From assembly GCF_900143525.1 (NCBI RefSeq), contig NZ_FREZ01000008.1:124001-188000 (forward strand): a stretch of 64,000 bases of DNA, written 5' to 3'. Each line of letters starts with the position of its first letter. Position 1 is the stretch's first letter. The stretch is from Ruegeria sp. Alg231-54 (GTDB lineage Bacteria; Pseudomonadota; Alphaproteobacteria; Rhodobacterales; Rhodobacteraceae). Below the pieces are notes generated by a model. It was not told the DNA's origin. It did not search any database and saw only the letters and a list, made by a program, of their open reading frames with translations. The position numbers and the translations under genes are program-made. Of this stretch, positions 53,887-63,166 are shown in pieces.

Positions 53887-55119
53887 ATGTTGAAACCGAT
53901 GCCCCTGTCCGAGGCGCAGAGCCTTCCGTTCTGGCGCCGCCCTGTGACGCTCTTGTTCGTCATGGCGCTGACGATGCCCATTGCCTTCAACGCGTGGAGC
54001 GCGCTGTTGAACAATTTCGTGATCGAGATGGCGAATTTTGACGGGGCCGACATTGGGTTACTGCACACTGTGCGGGAGATCCCCGGATTTCTTGCTGTTG
54101 GCGTAATCGCGGTGATCATTTTCGTGCGCGAGCAGGTACTGGCGATGATCTCGCTGATGATGCTGGGCGTGGCAACTGCGTTGACAGCATGGTTTCCCAG
54201 CCTTGGTGGGTTGCTGTTTGTCACCCTTTTCAGCTCGATCGGATTTCACTACTACGAGACAGTGAATCAGTCGCTGCAGCTGCAATGGCTGCCCAAGGAC
54301 CGCGCGCCGCAGGTGCTGGGCTGGCTTGTTGCCATGGGATCAGCCGCGACCGCAGTAGTCTACGGTCTGATCGTTTTGACCTGGGACCGGTTTGATCTGT
54401 CCTACAACATTGTGTTCATGGCCGCTGGTGGTGTGACCGCCCTGCTGGCGCTGTTCTGTCTGTTCGCCTTTCCGCAGTTTGACTCGCCAACCCCACAGAC
54501 CAAAAAACTGATCCTGCGTCGTCGCTACTGGTTGTATTATGCACTACAGTTCATGGCCGGTGCGCGACGGCAGATCTTTGTTGTCTTCGCGGGCTTCATG
54601 ATGGTCGAGAAGTTCGGGTTTGAAGTACACGAGCTGACCAGCCTCTATCTGATCAATCTGGTGATCAACATGGCGGCGGCTCCGATGCTGGGTAAGGCTG
54701 TGTCGATGTTCGGTGAGCGCCGCACGCTGATCTTCGAATACACCGGCTTGGCGATCGTTTTTGCGGCCTATGGCGGTATCTACTGGTTTGGTTGGGGCGT
54801 GGTGCTGGCTGCAACCCTATATGTGATCGACCATGTTCTGTTCGCTTTGGCGCTTGCCCTGAAGACCTACTTTCAGAAAATCGCCGATCCTGCGGATATC
54901 GCACCGACGGCGGCCGTGGCGTTCACGATCAACCATATCGCCGCTGTGTTCCTTCCCGCGCTTCTGGGCCTGCTGTGGGTCATCTCACCCGGTGCAGTCT
55001 TTGCACTGGCCGCTGCGATGGCGATGATCTCGCTGGGTTTGTCTTTGCTGATCCCGCGCCACCCGGAACCGGGAAATGAAACGATCTTGTCGAAATACGC
55101 GCCGGCACCTGCCGAATAA
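53887..55119 (+). CDS. Major facilitator superfamily transporter
   Basis: A 410-residue protein with about twelve hydrophobic helices in two halves around a central basic loop (FPQFDSPTPQTKKLILRRRYW). The MFS A-like motif is weak, so the substrate cannot be given. The ATG at 53887 follows GAGGAG. It is followed by prmA, 66 bp on; the two may share a transcript. Confidence 0.85.
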   Translation: MLKPMPLSEAQSLPFWRRPVTLLFVMALTMPIAFNAWSALLNNFVIEMANFDGADIGLLHTVREIPGFLAVGVIAVIIFVREQVLAMISLMMLGVATALTAWFPSLGGLLFVTLFSSIGFHYYETVNQSLQLQWLPKDRAPQVLGWLVAMGSAATAVVYGLIVLTWDRFDLSYNIVFMAAGGVTALLALFCLFAFPQFDSPTPQTKKLILRRRYWLYYALQFMAGARRQIFVVFAGFMMVEKFGFEVHELTSLYLINLVINMAAAPMLGKAVSMFGERRTLIFEYTGLAIVFAAYGGIYWFGWGVVLAATLYVIDHVLFALALALKTYFQKIADPADIAPTAAVAFTINHIAAVFLPALLGLLWVISPGAVFALAAAMAMISLGLSLLIPRHPEPGNETILSKYAPAPAE

Positions 55120-55120
55120 G

Positions 55121-55141
55121 CGCCAATGCTTGACCTTGGCG
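55121..55141. other. Small hairpin after the MFS gene
   Basis: CGCCAA (55121-55126) pairs with TTGGCG (55136-55141), with a nine-base loop; a wider GCGCC/GGCGC pairing encloses it. Possible weak terminator in the 66-bp gap before prmA. No T-tract. Confidence 0.3.
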
Positions 55142-55185
55142 GGCCATCGCCATAGGCGCTGTGTCAATCGATACAGGAGGCCCTC

Positions 55186-56058
55186 ATGCCCACATTCACT
55201 GCGCTGACTACACTGACCGGTAAAAAAGCTGCCGAAGGGCTGGGCGAAGCGATGGAGCGTCTGGATCCGGAACCAACCGGCGTTGGAGTATTCGAGGTCG
55301 AGGATGGCTCGGGCCTTTGGGAAGTTGGTGGGTATTTCACGGAAACTCCGGACGAAACCGCTCTGGCCGTTCTAGCCGCCGCGTTTGAGGCCAAGCCTTT
55401 TGTTGTGTCAGAACTGCCCGATACGGATTGGGTGGCCCATGTGCGCCGGGAACTGGCTCCGGTCGAGGCCGGACGGTTCTTTGTCTATGGCAGCCATGAC
55501 GCTGACAAACTGCCCGAGGGACGTATCCCGCTGCTGATCGAGGCTGCAATGGCCTTTGGCACCGGCCACCACGGCACCACGTTGGGATGCCTAAAGGCGC
55601 TGGACCATCTTTTGAGCCAAGGGTTCACGGCGACCAAAGTGGCCGATATCGGCTGCGGCACTGCCGTGCTGGCCATGGCGGCCGCGCGGGTCTGGGAAGG
55701 TGAGATCATCGCCAGCGATATCGACGAAGTGGCCGTTGATGTCGCCGAAGCCAACCTGAAGGCCAATGGAATGGCAGGCAAGGTCCGTTGCGTGGAAGCG
55801 GCGGGCTTTGACCATCCCGATCTGGGCGTGATCGCACCCTACGATCTGATTTTTGCAAATATCCTTAAAGGGCCACTGGTTGCTCTGGCCCCCGAAATCG
55901 CAGCGAATCTGCGCGTCGGTGGTTATGCAATTTTGTCCGGAATCCTTAACGAACAAGCCGATGATGTGGATTCCGTTTATCTACAAAACGGGTTCAATTT
56001 AGAGAAAAATGACCAAATTGGTGAGTGGACGACGCTAATATTAAGCAAACAGGGCTAA
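55186..56058 (+). CDS. prmA: Ribosomal protein L11 methyltransferase
   Basis: Trimethylates L11 on the ribosome. The 290-residue protein has an N-terminal substrate-recognition domain (about 1-95), the SAM motif VADIGCGTAVLAMAAARVW (about 152-170), the acidic ASDIDEVAVDVAEANL stretch, and FANILKGPL in the catalytic motif IV position. The ATG at 55186 follows AGGAGG. Confidence 0.95.
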   Translation: MPTFTALTTLTGKKAAEGLGEAMERLDPEPTGVGVFEVEDGSGLWEVGGYFTETPDETALAVLAAAFEAKPFVVSELPDTDWVAHVRRELAPVEAGRFFVYGSHDADKLPEGRIPLLIEAAMAFGTGHHGTTLGCLKALDHLLSQGFTATKVADIGCGTAVLAMAAARVWEGEIIASDIDEVAVDVAEANLKANGMAGKVRCVEAAGFDHPDLGVIAPYDLIFANILKGPLVALAPEIAANLRVGGYAILSGILNEQADDVDSVYLQNGFNLEKNDQIGEWTTLILSKQG

Positions 56059-56161
56059 ATTGGGGCCATTTGCTGGAGCTTTCTGGGGTTTTGCCTCGAT
56101 TTTGTCGCATTCTGTTTCTACCGTCTTAACCTAGAAGCGGGGGGCGGTTTTGGAGGCTGCC

Positions 56162-56506
56162 ATGACAGGAAAACAACTGGAATTTGATCAGCGCGTGAAT
56201 CGCCTGAGCAAGAAACACGCAAAACTAAGCCGTGGCTATCGCGCGACGATGCGTAAGGACGGGTTGGTTGTGATGAAACCGCAGAGGGTGAAGTCGGCTT
56301 TGCCCCTTAAGGTTCTTCTGATGTGTCTGCTTGGGTTGTTTGCATTCAAGACGTTCTTGCTCACCAGCCTTGGGCCTTCGGGCTATCAATACAGGGTTGA
56401 CGCATTGAACGAGGGCACCTCGGTTGAACAAGCCGGTGCCTGGGTGATGCAAATCGACCCAGTATCGCTGGTGCTTTCGGAACAGTTGGCACGGCTGCTG
56501 CCCTGA
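56162..56506 (+). CDS. Small single-helix membrane protein of unknown function
   Basis: A 114-residue protein: a basic N-terminal half (RLSKKHAKLSRGYRATMRKD), one hydrophobic helix at about 50-70 (PLKVLLMCLLGLFAFKTFLL) and a C-terminal region outside or inside the membrane of unknown role. The ATG at 56162 follows GGAGG. A terminator follows closely. No family recognised. Confidence 0.75.
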   Translation: MTGKQLEFDQRVNRLSKKHAKLSRGYRATMRKDGLVVMKPQRVKSALPLKVLLMCLLGLFAFKTFLLTSLGPSGYQYRVDALNEGTSVEQAGAWVMQIDPVSLVLSEQLARLLP

Positions 56507-56526
56507 CATCAGGCCAATGAATCAGA

Positions 56527-56561
56527 AACGCCGCGCATTCTGCATGCGCGGCGTTCTGTTT
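56527..56561 (+). terminator. Rho-independent terminator after the 56162 gene
   Basis: AACGCCGCGCA (56527-56537) pairs with TGCGCGGCGTT (56545-56555) over 11 positions with a seven-base loop and is followed by CTGTTTT. It also lies before the end of the convergent DUF1127 gene. Confidence 0.8.
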
Positions 56562-56606
56562 TGCCCCTGAGGGAGGGAAGGGGCATATGAGTGGGTGTGT
56601 TAAATC

Positions 56607-56819
56607 TTAACGACGACCTTCGGCCACGACGTCAATATCGCCACGGCACAGTCCGATATCTTCCAGCTCGCGGTCTGTCAGACCGCTCAGCGTGTTACGA
56701 GTCACGCGGGCGTCATTCCATTCGACAACGGCGTTCACGACCGATGCGAAATATGCGCCGATACGGCCGACGAGGCCGAATGAGCCGGTGGTGGTGCGGG
56801 TGGTGTCCAGTGCAGCCAT
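56607..56819 (-). CDS. DUF1127 domain protein
   Basis: A 70-residue protein; the C-terminal 35 residues WNDARVTRNTLSGLTDRELEDIGLCRGDI match the DUF1127 arginine-rich motif (L-x-L-D-R-L-x-D-I-G). Short DUF1127 proteins affect phosphate and RNA metabolism in other alphaproteobacteria, where the domain can bind RNA; nothing here shows a specific role. It faces away from ruvC across a 334-bp region. Confidence 0.9.
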   Translation of the reverse strand: MAALDTTRTTTGSFGLVGRIGAYFASVVNAVVEWNDARVTRNTLSGLTDRELEDIGLCRGDIDVVAEGRR

Positions 56820-57153
56820 ATCCTGTTTCCTTCTGGTTTAAGTTTACGTTTTGATCGTTCGATCTGAGCGGCATCTAGTGCTGCCAAATCAGCTGTGCAA
56901 GTGCGGAAATTGCAACTGTCCTATGCGTTTTTTGCAGAGCTCAAGATTCATTAGAACCCCTTAATTTATTGGCCATTTTTGCTTCATGAAACGTGTCGAT
57001 TTCAGACTTTTGACTGTCGCAAACTGGCCGTTTTGTCGCGCGTGAAACAGGTCTGTCGTTTTTGCGCTCTCTGTCAATTCGCTTGGAAAATGTTCACGCT
57101 TCGTGCTAATCCATAAAAAAGATCACAAAAACTCGAGCAGGCCGGGGCGAAAC
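56820..57153. other. 334-bp non-coding gap between DUF1127 and ruvC
   Basis: No convincing gene or tRNA is seen. The first part should hold the DUF1127 promoter (minus strand), the last part that of ruvC. It contains the palindrome-like GATCG-TT-CGATC at about 56854-56865 and an AT-rich central stretch (56990-57050) with phage-lambda-like TTGACT spacing at 57009-57014. Confidence 0.5.
57092..57106. promoter_or_regulatory. Possible LexA-like box upstream of ruvC
   Basis: GTTC-N7-GTGC at 57092-57106 differs by one base from the alphaproteobacterial SOS box GTTC-N7-GTTC. It lies 48 bases before the ruvC start. The mismatch makes it a weak candidate. Confidence 0.25.
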
Positions 57154-57651
57154 ATGCGGATTTTGGGCATTGATCCGGGGCTTAGGACCCTGGGATGGGG
57201 CGTCATCGAATCGCATGGCAGCCGCCTGAGCCACGTCGCCAACGGGCTATGCAAGTCTGACGGGGACGATTTGGGCGAGCGTTTGCTGTCGCTGTACAAT
57301 CAGATCGTCGAAGTCATTGCAGAACATCAACCCGATCAGGCGGCCATCGAACAGACCTTCGTCAACAAGGATGGGGCTGGTACGCTGAAGCTGGGTCAGG
57401 CGCGGGGTGTGGCGTTGCTGACGCTGGCGCAAGCAGGGCTGCCCGTGGGTGAATACGCGCCCAACCGGGTCAAGAAAACGGTTGTGGGCGTTGGGCATGC
57501 CGAGAAAGAGCAGGTTCTTCATATGGTCAAATTGCAACTGCCGGGCTGTAAGCCCAAAGGGGCGGATGCGGCGGATGCGCTGGCGATTGCCATCTGTCAT
57601 TCATATTACGGCGCAGCGCCGCAGGCGCGCGTGAAAGAGGTGCGGGCATGA
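57154..57651 (+). CDS. ruvC: Holliday junction resolvase RuvC
   Basis: Cuts Holliday junctions. The 165-residue protein has the four acidic residues at D7, E66, D138 and D141, the same numbering as the E. coli enzyme. The start at 57154 ([15 protein letters not shown]) is therefore strongly supported; an in-frame ATG at 57103 is not. The stop overlaps the ruvA start by four bases (ATGA). Confidence 0.97.
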   Translation: MRILGIDPGLRTLGWGVIESHGSRLSHVANGLCKSDGDDLGERLLSLYNQIVEVIAEHQPDQAAIEQTFVNKDGAGTLKLGQARGVALLTLAQAGLPVGEYAPNRVKKTVVGVGHAEKEQVLHMVKLQLPGCKPKGADAADALAIAICHSYYGAAPQARVKEVRA

Positions 57652-58325
57652 TCGGAAAACTGACCGGACGATTGGACTATCGCGCAGCAGATCACGTGTT
57701 GATCGACGTGCGTGGGGTCGGATATCTCGTTTACTGCTCGGACCGGACCATGGCCGCGTTGCCGGGCGTTGGCGAGGCTGTCTCGATCTATACCGATATG
57801 GTGGTGCGCGAGGACCTGATGCAGCTTTTCGGGTTTTTGTCCCTGGTCGAAAAGGAATGGCATCGCCTGCTGTGTTCGGTTCAGGGCGTTGGGGCCAAGG
57901 TCTCGCTCGCCATTCTGTCCGCGCTGGGTCCGGATGGGGTCAGCCGGGCCATTGCGCTTGGGGATTGGGGTGCCGTCAAAGCGGCGAAAGGCGTGGGCCC
58001 AAAGACGGCACAGCGGATCGTGCTGGATCTAAAAGACAAGGCGCCGGGTGTGATGGCTATGGGCGGGACCGTGACCGAAGCGATGGGCGGCCCCGGGCTG
58101 GAAGTTGTTGAGTTGTCTGAACCGGCACCAGTGCCCAAGCGGGAGACCAAACCTGCCTCGGGGTCGGCTGCAGCCTCGGCGGGGGCACTGTCAGCCCTTG
58201 GCAATTTGGGGTACGGACCATCCGAGGCGGCCTCGGCCGTGGCCGAAGCGGCCGCCAGCCTGCCGGATGCAGGCGAGGCTGAATTGATCCGGGCGGCGCT
58301 CAAGTTGCTGGCTCCGAAAGGGTAA
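57648..58325 (+). CDS. ruvA: Holliday junction DNA helicase subunit RuvA
   Basis: Binds the four-way junction and recruits RuvB. The 225-residue protein has the OB-fold domain ([28 protein letters not shown]), the two helix-hairpin-helix motifs ([34 protein letters not shown]), an Ala-rich linker and the C-terminal RuvB-binding domain ([22 protein letters not shown]). Overlaps ruvC; ruvB follows 4 bp on. Confidence 0.97.
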   Translation: MIGKLTGRLDYRAADHVLIDVRGVGYLVYCSDRTMAALPGVGEAVSIYTDMVVREDLMQLFGFLSLVEKEWHRLLCSVQGVGAKVSLAILSALGPDGVSRAIALGDWGAVKAAKGVGPKTAQRIVLDLKDKAPGVMAMGGTVTEAMGGPGLEVVELSEPAPVPKRETKPASGSAAASAGALSALGNLGYGPSEAASAVAEAAASLPDAGEAELIRAALKLLAPKG

Positions 58326-58329
58326 CTGA

Positions 58330-59349
58330 ATGGTAGACGCCGATCCCACATTGCGCCCCGAGCCCTTGCCCGAGGATAACGACCGCGCCCTGCGTCCGCA
58401 GGGGCTGGACGAATTCATCGGTCAGGCCGAGGCGCGGGCCAATCTGCGCATCTTCATTCAATCCGCGCGTATGCGGAGCGAGGCGATGGATCACACGCTG
58501 TTTCATGGCCCTCCGGGTCTGGGTAAAACGACGCTGGCGCAAATCATGGCGCGCGAGTTGGGGGTGAATTTCCGCATGACCTCGGGGCCGGTTCTGGCCA
58601 AAGCAGGTGATCTGGCGGCGATCCTGACCAATCTGGAATCCCGCGATGTGTTGTTCATCGACGAAATCCACCGTCTGAACCCGGCCGTCGAAGAGGTGCT
58701 GTATCCAGCGATGGAGGATTTCGAGCTGGACCTGGTGATCGGCGAAGGCCCGGCGGCGCGCACGGTGCGGATTGAGCTGCAGCCGTTTACTTTGGTTGGT
58801 GCGACGACGCGGATGGGCTTGCTGACCACCCCATTGCGCGACCGATTTGGCATTCCGACGCGGTTGCAGTTTTACACAGTGGACGAGTTGCACGAGATCG
58901 TTACTCGCAACGCCCGCAAACTGGGCGCGCCGGCTGATGATGCAGGTGCCAGAGAGATTGCGCGCCGATCGCGCGGGACCCCGCGGATCGCAGGGCGATT
59001 GCTGCGACGGGTAGTGGATTTTGCCATCGTCGAGGGCGATGGACGTATCACCCTGGATCTGGCGGATGGCGCGCTGACGCGGTTGGGTGTGGATAATCTG
59101 GGCTTGGATGGTGCCGACCGGCGATACCTCAAGCTGATCGCTGAGAACTATGCCGGTGGTCCGGTCGGGATTGAGACCCTGTCGGCAGCGTTGTCTGAAA
59201 GCCGCGATTCGCTGGAGGAAGTGATTGAGCCCTATTTGTTGCAGCAAGGCCTGATCCAGCGCACGCCGCGCGGGCGGATGTTGGCGCAGAAGGCTTGGGC
59301 TCATCTGGGTATGGCGGCTCCTAAGGGGCAAAACGATCTGTTTGGTTGA
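58330..59349 (+). CDS. ruvB: Holliday junction branch migration ATPase RuvB
   Basis: The motor of the RuvAB complex. The 339-residue AAA+ protein has Walker [12 protein letters not shown] (about 59-69), Walker [13 protein letters not shown] (near 110-121), sensor 1 TLVGATTR and the winged-helix C-terminal domain (GQNDLFG end). N-terminal [16 protein letters not shown] is typical. Third gene of the ruvCAB operon. Confidence 0.98.
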   Translation: MVDADPTLRPEPLPEDNDRALRPQGLDEFIGQAEARANLRIFIQSARMRSEAMDHTLFHGPPGLGKTTLAQIMARELGVNFRMTSGPVLAKAGDLAAILTNLESRDVLFIDEIHRLNPAVEEVLYPAMEDFELDLVIGEGPAARTVRIELQPFTLVGATTRMGLLTTPLRDRFGIPTRLQFYTVDELHEIVTRNARKLGAPADDAGAREIARRSRGTPRIAGRLLRRVVDFAIVEGDGRITLDLADGALTRLGVDNLGLDGADRRYLKLIAENYAGGPVGIETLSAALSESRDSLEEVIEPYLLQQGLIQRTPRGRMLAQKAWAHLGMAAPKGQNDLFG

Positions 59350-59412
59350 AGCTGCGGCCTTTAAATTTTATGCCTTCGGCGAGAGTACTTTCGAAAAGAT
59401 GAAGGATTGGGC

Positions 59413-60036
59413 GTGACCCCCGAAGACATTCAGTCGTTGTTCACCCGTGAAAGCGGAGAGTTTCTGTTCGCGCGTTGGGGGCGGCCCATCGTGCCCATCG
59501 TCTTTGGGGTCGAGGAGGAAACTCTGACCACCGTCAAGGGCGCATTTGAGGCCGTGGTAAGCCTGGCCGATCATAAGATGGCCGAAACGGATCCGGAACT
59601 TGGTGCGAATTGCATGGTGTTCTTTTTCCGCGACTGGAAGGAACTGCTGGAAGTTCCCGATCTGGATCGGCTGGTTCCCGGTCTTGCGCCGTTAGTCGAT
59701 CGACTGATCGCGGCGGATGCCAATCAGTATCGGGTGGTCCGGTTTGAAGAGGACGGTGCGATCCGGGCTGCGTTTGTCTTCCTGCGCATGGACAAAGAGC
59801 TGTCCAAGATTCCGGCAGAGACTTTAGCGCTCAGCCAGGTGGTGCAGACCATTTTGCTGTGGTCGGACACTGCGTTCAGAACGCAATCGCCGCTGGCGGT
59901 TGCCGAGGGGGTGACGATCCTGCGCCCGGACATCGCTGGGCTGATCAGGGCAGCCTATGATCCGGTTTTGCCGGGGGCAGCGCAGGATCCGGCGCATGGC
60001 TTGCGATTGTTTGCACGAATGCAGCAGTCGCAGTGA
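59413..60036 (+). CDS. Conserved protein of unknown function downstream of ruvB
   Basis: A 207-residue protein without signal peptide or membrane segment; several Trp/Phe-rich strands (FLFARWGRPIVPIVFG; MVFFFRDWKELLEVP) and a helical C-terminus. No family recognised. The start GTG at 59413 follows AAGGA with good spacing (59402-59406); TTG at 59407 is an alternative. Same strand and 63 bp after ruvB, so it may be part of that operon; the next gene is convergent. Confidence 0.75.
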   Translation: MTPEDIQSLFTRESGEFLFARWGRPIVPIVFGVEEETLTTVKGAFEAVVSLADHKMAETDPELGANCMVFFFRDWKELLEVPDLDRLVPGLAPLVDRLIAADANQYRVVRFEEDGAIRAAFVFLRMDKELSKIPAETLALSQVVQTILLWSDTAFRTQSPLAVAEGVTILRPDIAGLIRAAYDPVLPGAAQDPAHGLRLFARMQQSQ

Positions 60037-60052
60037 TTTAAGCTGAGATCAT

Positions 60053-61759
60053 CTACGATTTGGATGTGTTGCGGTGTTGAAAAGCGCTTAACAAGTCGCT
60101 TCCCGTGTCGAAGAAAGCGTCGTTGCCCACCAAATCGGTCACGCCGTACCTGTCCAACTCTGACCGGACATGCGGTTCGACCAGGAGGAAAACCAGCCTG
60201 ATGTTCTTCTCCTGCATGAGATTGAGAACATTGCGCAGCGTATAGCCTGCGGTGAAGTCCACGTCATCGATGGCCGAGGCTTCGATGCAGAACCAACGTA
60301 CTTTGTTATCTGAATCATGGGTGATTGTCGCAATCTCATCCGAAAGCCGCTGTGCATTCGCGTAGTAAAGGCTGTGAGAGAAGCGATAGATGACAAGCCC
60401 GGGTTCGAATTGGTTCGGTGCAGGAATGGGTTTCGAATGCCAACCACCGTCTTTGGTTTTGACGATCACTGAATTTTTGGGGCGGTACCCGCGGCGGGTA
60501 TGGTCGATCAATGACAGTACCATCGCAAAGATGATACCCTGTTCGACCCCCACGATAACGACAACTGTAGCCGTGGCGACAGCAATCCAAAATTCGGACC
60601 GGGCTTGCCGGTAAATTGCAATCAGGCCTTTCAGGTCGATCAGCTTCAGGCCGATCAGGAACACGACTGCAGACAGTGCCGCATTCGGCAGGTAGGCCAG
60701 TGGGCCGGTCAGGAACAGTATGACCACCAAGACGATCAAGACGGTAGTCAGTTGTGCCACCTGACTGCGGCCACCGGCGCTGGCCACCATCTCGGTTTTT
60801 GTTGGGCTGCCATTTACCACAAATGTGCCCGTAAATGCCGCTCCCAGATTGGCCAGACCCAGCCCGACAAGGTCTGTGTTCTCGCTGAACTTCTCTTCGT
60901 AGCGCGCCGCATAGGCCCGCGAGGTTGCAGCACTTTGGGCCAGGATCACAACGAAGATTGACAGCGCGGTTGGCAGCAGCTGTTTGAACAGGGTCCAGCT
61001 CCAATCCACGTTCGGGACAGAGAGCGCAGGCAAGCCGCTGGGAACCGAGCCCAGTACCGCGATGCCGGATGCTGCGAATTGGAACGCCCAGCTGCATAGG
61101 ATTACCCCAAGTATGGCGAATAACGGGCCGGGTAGTCTCGGTGACAGCTGCCGGCATCCGACGACGATCAGCAGAACTGCCGCCGCCGCCGCCAATGTGG
61201 GCCAGCTTGTCTGGTCGATGTTCTGAATGGTTGCCTGAAGCTTGGCGATGGTCCCGTGACCGTCGCTTTCGATCCCCAAAAGCCCCGGTATTTCACCGGT
61301 TGCGACCTGAATGCCCACGCCTGTCAGGAACCCGACAAGAACTGTCCGGGATAGGAAATCAGCCAGAAACCCTAAGCCGATGATGCGTGCGGCAATCAAC
61401 AAAACTGCAGCCATCAGCGCCAACAGGGAGGCCAGCGCCAGATACTCGGACGAACCCGACACTGCCATGCCAGCCAGGGCAGAGGCCGTAATCGCCGCCG
61501 TGGCAGAATCCGCGCCCACAACAAGATGGCGGGACGAACCGAACAGCGCAAACAGCGCCATTGGGATAAGGATGGTGTACAACCCAGTCACAACCGGTGT
61601 GCCTGCGATCTTTGTGTAGCCCATGACCTCGGGGATCGCGAGGCAGGCAAAAGTCAGGCCTGCTAAAATTTCCGCAGGCAAAGTCGCGCGGTTGAATGGC
61701 AAGACGCCTTGAAGGACTGGAAGAAAGAACATCCTCTCTTCTTTTTGTCCTTTAGCCAT
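60053..61759 (-). CDS. SulP-family inorganic anion transporter with STAS domain
   Basis: A 568-residue membrane protein: ten to twelve hydrophobic helices with the SulP signature region (PAEILAGLTFACLAIPEVMGYTKIAGTPVVTGLY and the later NLGAAFTGTFVVNGSPTKTEMVASAGGRSQVA), and a C-terminal STAS domain (about 450-560; WFCIEASAIDDVDFTAGYTLRNVL). It may carry sulfate or bicarbonate. The ATG at 61759 follows CAGGAG; the longer frame from 61900 is rejected. Divergent to ybgC. Confidence 0.92.
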   Translation of the reverse strand: MAKGQKEERMFFLPVLQGVLPFNRATLPAEILAGLTFACLAIPEVMGYTKIAGTPVVTGLYTILIPMALFALFGSSRHLVVGADSATAAITASALAGMAVSGSSEYLALASLLALMAAVLLIAARIIGLGFLADFLSRTVLVGFLTGVGIQVATGEIPGLLGIESDGHGTIAKLQATIQNIDQTSWPTLAAAAAVLLIVVGCRQLSPRLPGPLFAILGVILCSWAFQFAASGIAVLGSVPSGLPALSVPNVDWSWTLFKQLLPTALSIFVVILAQSAATSRAYAARYEEKFSENTDLVGLGLANLGAAFTGTFVVNGSPTKTEMVASAGGRSQVAQLTTVLIVLVVILFLTGPLAYLPNAALSAVVFLIGLKLIDLKGLIAIYRQARSEFWIAVATATVVVIVGVEQGIIFAMVLSLIDHTRRGYRPKNSVIVKTKDGGWHSKPIPAPNQFEPGLVIYRFSHSLYYANAQRLSDEIATITHDSDNKVRWFCIEASAIDDVDFTAGYTLRNVLNLMQEKNIRLVFLLVEPHVRSELDRYGVTDLVGNDAFFDTGSDLLSAFQHRNTSKS

Positions 61760-61950
61760 TGAAACTCCTGTTGAATTCACGTGGGTTGGTTGAAATTCTA
61801 GAGGGCAAATCGTAGAAATTCGATAGCAGACTTGGGAAGGTGCGGAATTTGCCCCCACATGGGGATTGCAGGACCCGCGGCAACCATGCATCTGTTTCAA
61901 AGCAGGATTTGCCCCGCGCGTTACATATTTGAGAGACCGGACTTGATAAC

Positions 61951-62358
61951 ATGGCCAATGAAGCTGATGCGCCCCACAAGCATATCTTTCCGATCCGGGT
62001 CTACTATGAAGACACCGATATGGGCGGGGTCGTATACCACGCGAATTACCTCAAGTTTATCGAACGCGCGCGATCTGACTATGTGCGCCGTCTGGGCAAT
62101 GATCAGAACGCGATGCGCGATGGCGGGATCGTCTGGGTCGTGCGCCGGATCGAGGCCGATTATCTGGTCCCGGCAAAGTTCGATGATGAGCTGATCGTTG
62201 AAACTTGGCTGTCGTCAATCTCTTGTGTGCGGCTGACCATGGGGCAGTTGGTCAAGAGGGGGGAGACCGAGATATTTCGCGCCTCGGTGACTGCTGTTTG
62301 CATGAACGCGCAAGGCAAGCCGGTCCGCCTTCCGGCAGAGATTCGCGCATTGATGTAA
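61951..62358 (+). CDS. ybgC: Tol-Pal associated acyl-CoA thioesterase YbgC
   Basis: A 135-residue hotdog thioesterase; catalytic Asp region VYYEDTDMGGVVYHANYLKFIERAR (about 14-38) and the C-terminal ASVTAVCMNAQGKPVRLP. YbgC is the standard first gene of the tol cluster and may act on phospholipid precursors. It lies 111 bp before tolQ. Confidence 0.95.
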   Translation: MANEADAPHKHIFPIRVYYEDTDMGGVVYHANYLKFIERARSDYVRRLGNDQNAMRDGGIVWVVRRIEADYLVPAKFDDELIVETWLSSISCVRLTMGQLVKRGETEIFRASVTAVCMNAQGKPVRLPAEIRALM

Positions 62359-62376
62359 CAATTTGTCGGTCAGGGG

Positions 62377-62401
62377 TGGTTATGTTGGCTTTTCATAACC
62401 A
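62377..62401. other. Hairpin between ybgC and tolQ
   Basis: TGGTTATG (62377-62384) pairs exactly with CATAACCA (62394-62401), with a nine-base loop ending in four T. It is in the 111-bp gap between ybgC and tolQ. It could reduce read-through or stabilise the tolQ message. Confidence 0.45.
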
Positions 62402-62469
62402 ACTGCGATAGCGTTTGGAAAAACAAGGCCAAACGAACGGCCGTCAGGCAAAAAACAAAGAGCAGGTTC

Positions 62470-63165
62470 ATGGAAGCTGAAACGCTGGCGCTGGCGCAGG
62501 AGATCGATTTCTCCATGTGGGGGCTGTATGCCCGCGCGACCTTTGTCGTCAAACTGGTGATGTTGATGCTGATCGCTGCATCCATCTGGTCTTGGGCGAT
62601 TATCATTCAGAAATTGATCAACTATCGCGCGGCCCGCCGCGAGGCGCAGGTGTTTGACGAGGCCTTCTGGTCTGGCAACCCGCTTGATGAGTTGTTCGAA
62701 CATACCGGATCGCAGCCCGACGGCAGTTCCGAGAAGATTTTTGCCGCTGGCATGATCGAATGGCGCAGGTCGCACCGAACGGATGGTGGGCTGATCGCGG
62801 GGGCCACTGCGCGGATTGACCGTTCGATGGACGTGGCAATCGCCAAAGAGTCCGAGACATTGCAAAAAGGCTTGCCCATTTTGGCGACGGTGGGCTCGAC
62901 CGCGCCGTTCATTGGCCTGTTCGGGACCGTTTGGGGCATCATGAACGCGTTTATTGAGATTGCCGAGCAGCAAAACACCAACCTGGCCGTTGTGGCACCC
63001 GGCATTGCCGAAGCGCTTTTGGCCACGGGCCTGGGTCTGTTGGCTGCGATCCCGGCGGTAATTTTCTACAACAAGCTCAGTTCAGACAGTGATCGGATCG
63101 TGGGTGGCTACGAGGCTTTTGCCGACGAGTTCGCCACCATCCTGTCGCGTCAGTTGGACAGCTAA
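62470..63165 (+). CDS. tolQ: Tol system inner-membrane proton channel TolQ
   Basis: A 231-residue ExbB/MotA-like protein with three membrane helices: the first at about 24-45 (FVVKLVMLMLIAASIWSWAI), the second and third in the C-terminal third (VGSTAPFIGLFGTVWGIMNAF; LLATGLGLLAAIPAVIFYN). It forms the proton channel with TolR to power outer-membrane constriction. Followed closely by tolR. Confidence 0.97.
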   Translation: MEAETLALAQEIDFSMWGLYARATFVVKLVMLMLIAASIWSWAIIIQKLINYRAARREAQVFDEAFWSGNPLDELFEHTGSQPDGSSEKIFAAGMIEWRRSHRTDGGLIAGATARIDRSMDVAIAKESETLQKGLPILATVGSTAPFIGLFGTVWGIMNAFIEIAEQQNTNLAVVAPGIAEALLATGLGLLAAIPAVIFYNKLSSDSDRIVGGYEAFADEFATILSRQLDS

Positions 63166-63166
63166 G

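Noticed and set aside
57103..57153. Longer ruvC start at 57103
   Set aside because: The start at 57154 places all four catalytic residues at the positions of the E. coli enzyme; the extension has no similarity.
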